Both the position numbers and the translations under genes were made by a program. This document shows, in pieces, positions 63,119 to 64,000 of a stretch of DNA of 64,000 nt; positions within the stretch are counted from its first letter, which is position 1, and each line of letters begins with the position of its first letter. The stretch comes from Conchocele bisecta (lineage: Eukaryota > Mollusca > Bivalvia > Lucinida > Thyasiridae). The notes beneath the pieces were generated by a model, which did not search any database, was not told the origin of the DNA, and saw nothing but the letters and a program-made list of their open reading frames with translations. The stretch spans positions 80,594,447 through 80,658,446 of the forward strand of contig CM055265.1 of assembly GCA_029237695.1 (NCBI GenBank). Reading direction: 5' to 3'.

Positions 63119-63413
63119 TATGTGGAGCGCCGTGGCGTAATGGTTAGTGTGTCGGACTACTGATCCAAGGGTCGTGGGTTCGAGCCTGACTAGCGGCGTG
63201 CGTTGTGTCCTTGAGCAAGACACTTTATCCACACTGCTCCAGTTCACCCAGCTGTAAATGGGTACCGATAATTCGTAGTTGCTCTGTAAATACGAATTAC
63301 CGGCTTCTCTCAAAAAGTCTCTACCTCCGTTCATTCTCCCATTCTTTGGGAGACGGCATGCAAGGTCCTAGAGCCAGTGCCACCGTTAAATATAAGCAAA
63401 AAAAAAAAAAAAA
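63119..63413 (+). mobile_element. tRNA-derived SINE with conserved central domain
   Basis: 5' part has polymerase III boxes: A-like TGGCGTAATGGTTAGTG and B GGGTTCGAGCC, in a tRNA-like segment ending TAGCGGCG. Then GTGTCCTTGAGCAAGACACT TTATCCACACTGCTCCAGTT CACCC and AAATGGGTACC, a central domain shared by deeply conserved metazoan SINEs. It ends in an A-rich tail AAGCAAAAAAAAAAAA. It is not a functional tRNA gene: no acceptor-stem closure or proper anticodon arm was recognised. Confidence 0.85.
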
Positions 63414-64000
63414 TAATTCTTTTTGACAGTGGTCTTTTTTTCATTACTACCATTGCACAGGTGGATGAACTTCAATCCCTCTCAAATTAAAATGTTTACT
63501 CTTAGTTACCATTAGATGATCCAAGTCTGCTCCTATTTAGACTAACCCAAAGCATTTGGAATACACCTTTACTCGTATCAAATGTTTAAAATATTTTATT
63601 TTTATTTTTTTTATTTCTCAATGAAAGTATATGTTGTGACCACTCATTTGAACCGTCTCAAATGGTGGTCACAACATGTACTTCTGAGCACATACAAAGA
63701 AAATATGTAGGGTTTTTCCACAAACAAAATGGCGTATCCTTAGCATGTAATGGACTAAAGGCTGGAATATAAGTGTATGGAATGTATATGAAAGTAGAAT
63801 ACTTCATGATTTATATGTCACCAAAATCGTCACATTGCGGGTAAAATTGTCCGACATATCAGTGGTAGAATTGTGTTTCCATCAAATACATTCAGGCCTT
63901 TAGTTTTCATATAAGTGTCCTGCTGAGAAAAGGTATCTTATGACAGTGAATGTGAAAGTGGACCAAGATTTCCAGTTGCTGCTAATGTCATAAGGTACCT
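63414..64000. other. Intron with one palindrome; no further exon recognised
   Basis: 63622-63690 repeats the palindrome core of 34200-34280 (TATATGTTGTGACCACTCAT / GGTGGTCACAACATGTAC). An AG followed by GTGGATGAACTTC at 63462 gives only nine codons before a stop and does not look like dynein. Confidence 0.6.

Noticed and set aside
63121..63195. tRNA gene
   Set aside because: Pol III boxes are present but the segment is followed by a SINE core and an A-tail, and no complete cloverleaf is formed.
63462..63490. Eighteenth host exon after AG at 63461
   Set aside because: Only nine codons before a stop and no similarity to the dynein C-terminus.

Overview
The window looks like nuclear DNA of a bivalve mollusc, probably a heterodont clam or mussel. 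The host exons are short, in phase and bounded by GT/AG sites. They are separated by kilobases of AT-rich intron packed with palindromic MITEs, tRNA-derived and other SINE-like repeats, LINE 3' ends, (CCGT)n-bearing short elements and long minisatellites. Repeat types of this kind (for example the AGCTCACCTGAGC family and the GTCGCGCCCGCTTGCGG family) are typical of bivalve assemblies. The species assignment is inference.

One host gene runs left to right across most of the window. Seventeen exons (5594-61801, + strand) encode the stalk CC2 helix, AAA5 with its buttress coiled coil, AAA6 and part of the C-terminal domain of a divergent dynein heavy chain, most likely DNHD1. Both ends of the gene lie outside the window. 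One exon has an apparent 1-nt frameshift (near 8254). Three exon borders have decayed duplicates in neighbouring introns, and one of these would act as a poison exon if spliced in. The intron after the AAA5 exon D is a 3.25-kb minisatellite that starts at its own splice donor.

The main feature is a complete Polinton/Maverick (41638-59474, about 17.8 kb) inside the intron between host exons N and O. It has 268-bp terminal inverted repeats that differ at only two positions by eye, each ending in a 66-bp self-complementary hairpin. It is flanked by a 5-bp direct repeat AAATC and sits inside a copy of a palindromic MITE whose uninterrupted relative is at 10623-11071. Its layout from left to right is: AT-rich left arm with an orphan ORF and a large palindrome; two minus-strand genes (a glycine-rich hydrophobic protein and a spike-like protein) joined by an ATGA overlap; two plus-strand conserved Polinton genes; a minus-strand acidic/Ala-Pro/transmembrane protein; a divergent promoter; the double jelly-roll major capsid protein and the A32-type packaging ATPase; a four-gene overlapping cassette of small membrane or structural proteins between two arrays rich in TATATAA; a retroviral-type integrase; a convergent protein-primed DNA polymerase B whose stop codon overlaps the integrase stop; and a zinc-finger gene ending inside the right TIR. 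Most of these genes are interrupted by single-nucleotide frameshifts, yet the TIRs look young. This means either a dead-on-arrival copy or indel errors in the assembly. No adenain-type protease was found, but the polymerase N-terminus carries an OTU-like Cys/His pair.

The rest is repeat: a hAT transposon with 8-bp target duplication (1948-3791), nested TTAA-flanked and TA-flanked non-autonomous elements, at least five recurring palindromic MITE families, LINE 3' ends, and satellite-like composites at 1-1135 and 24160-26810.
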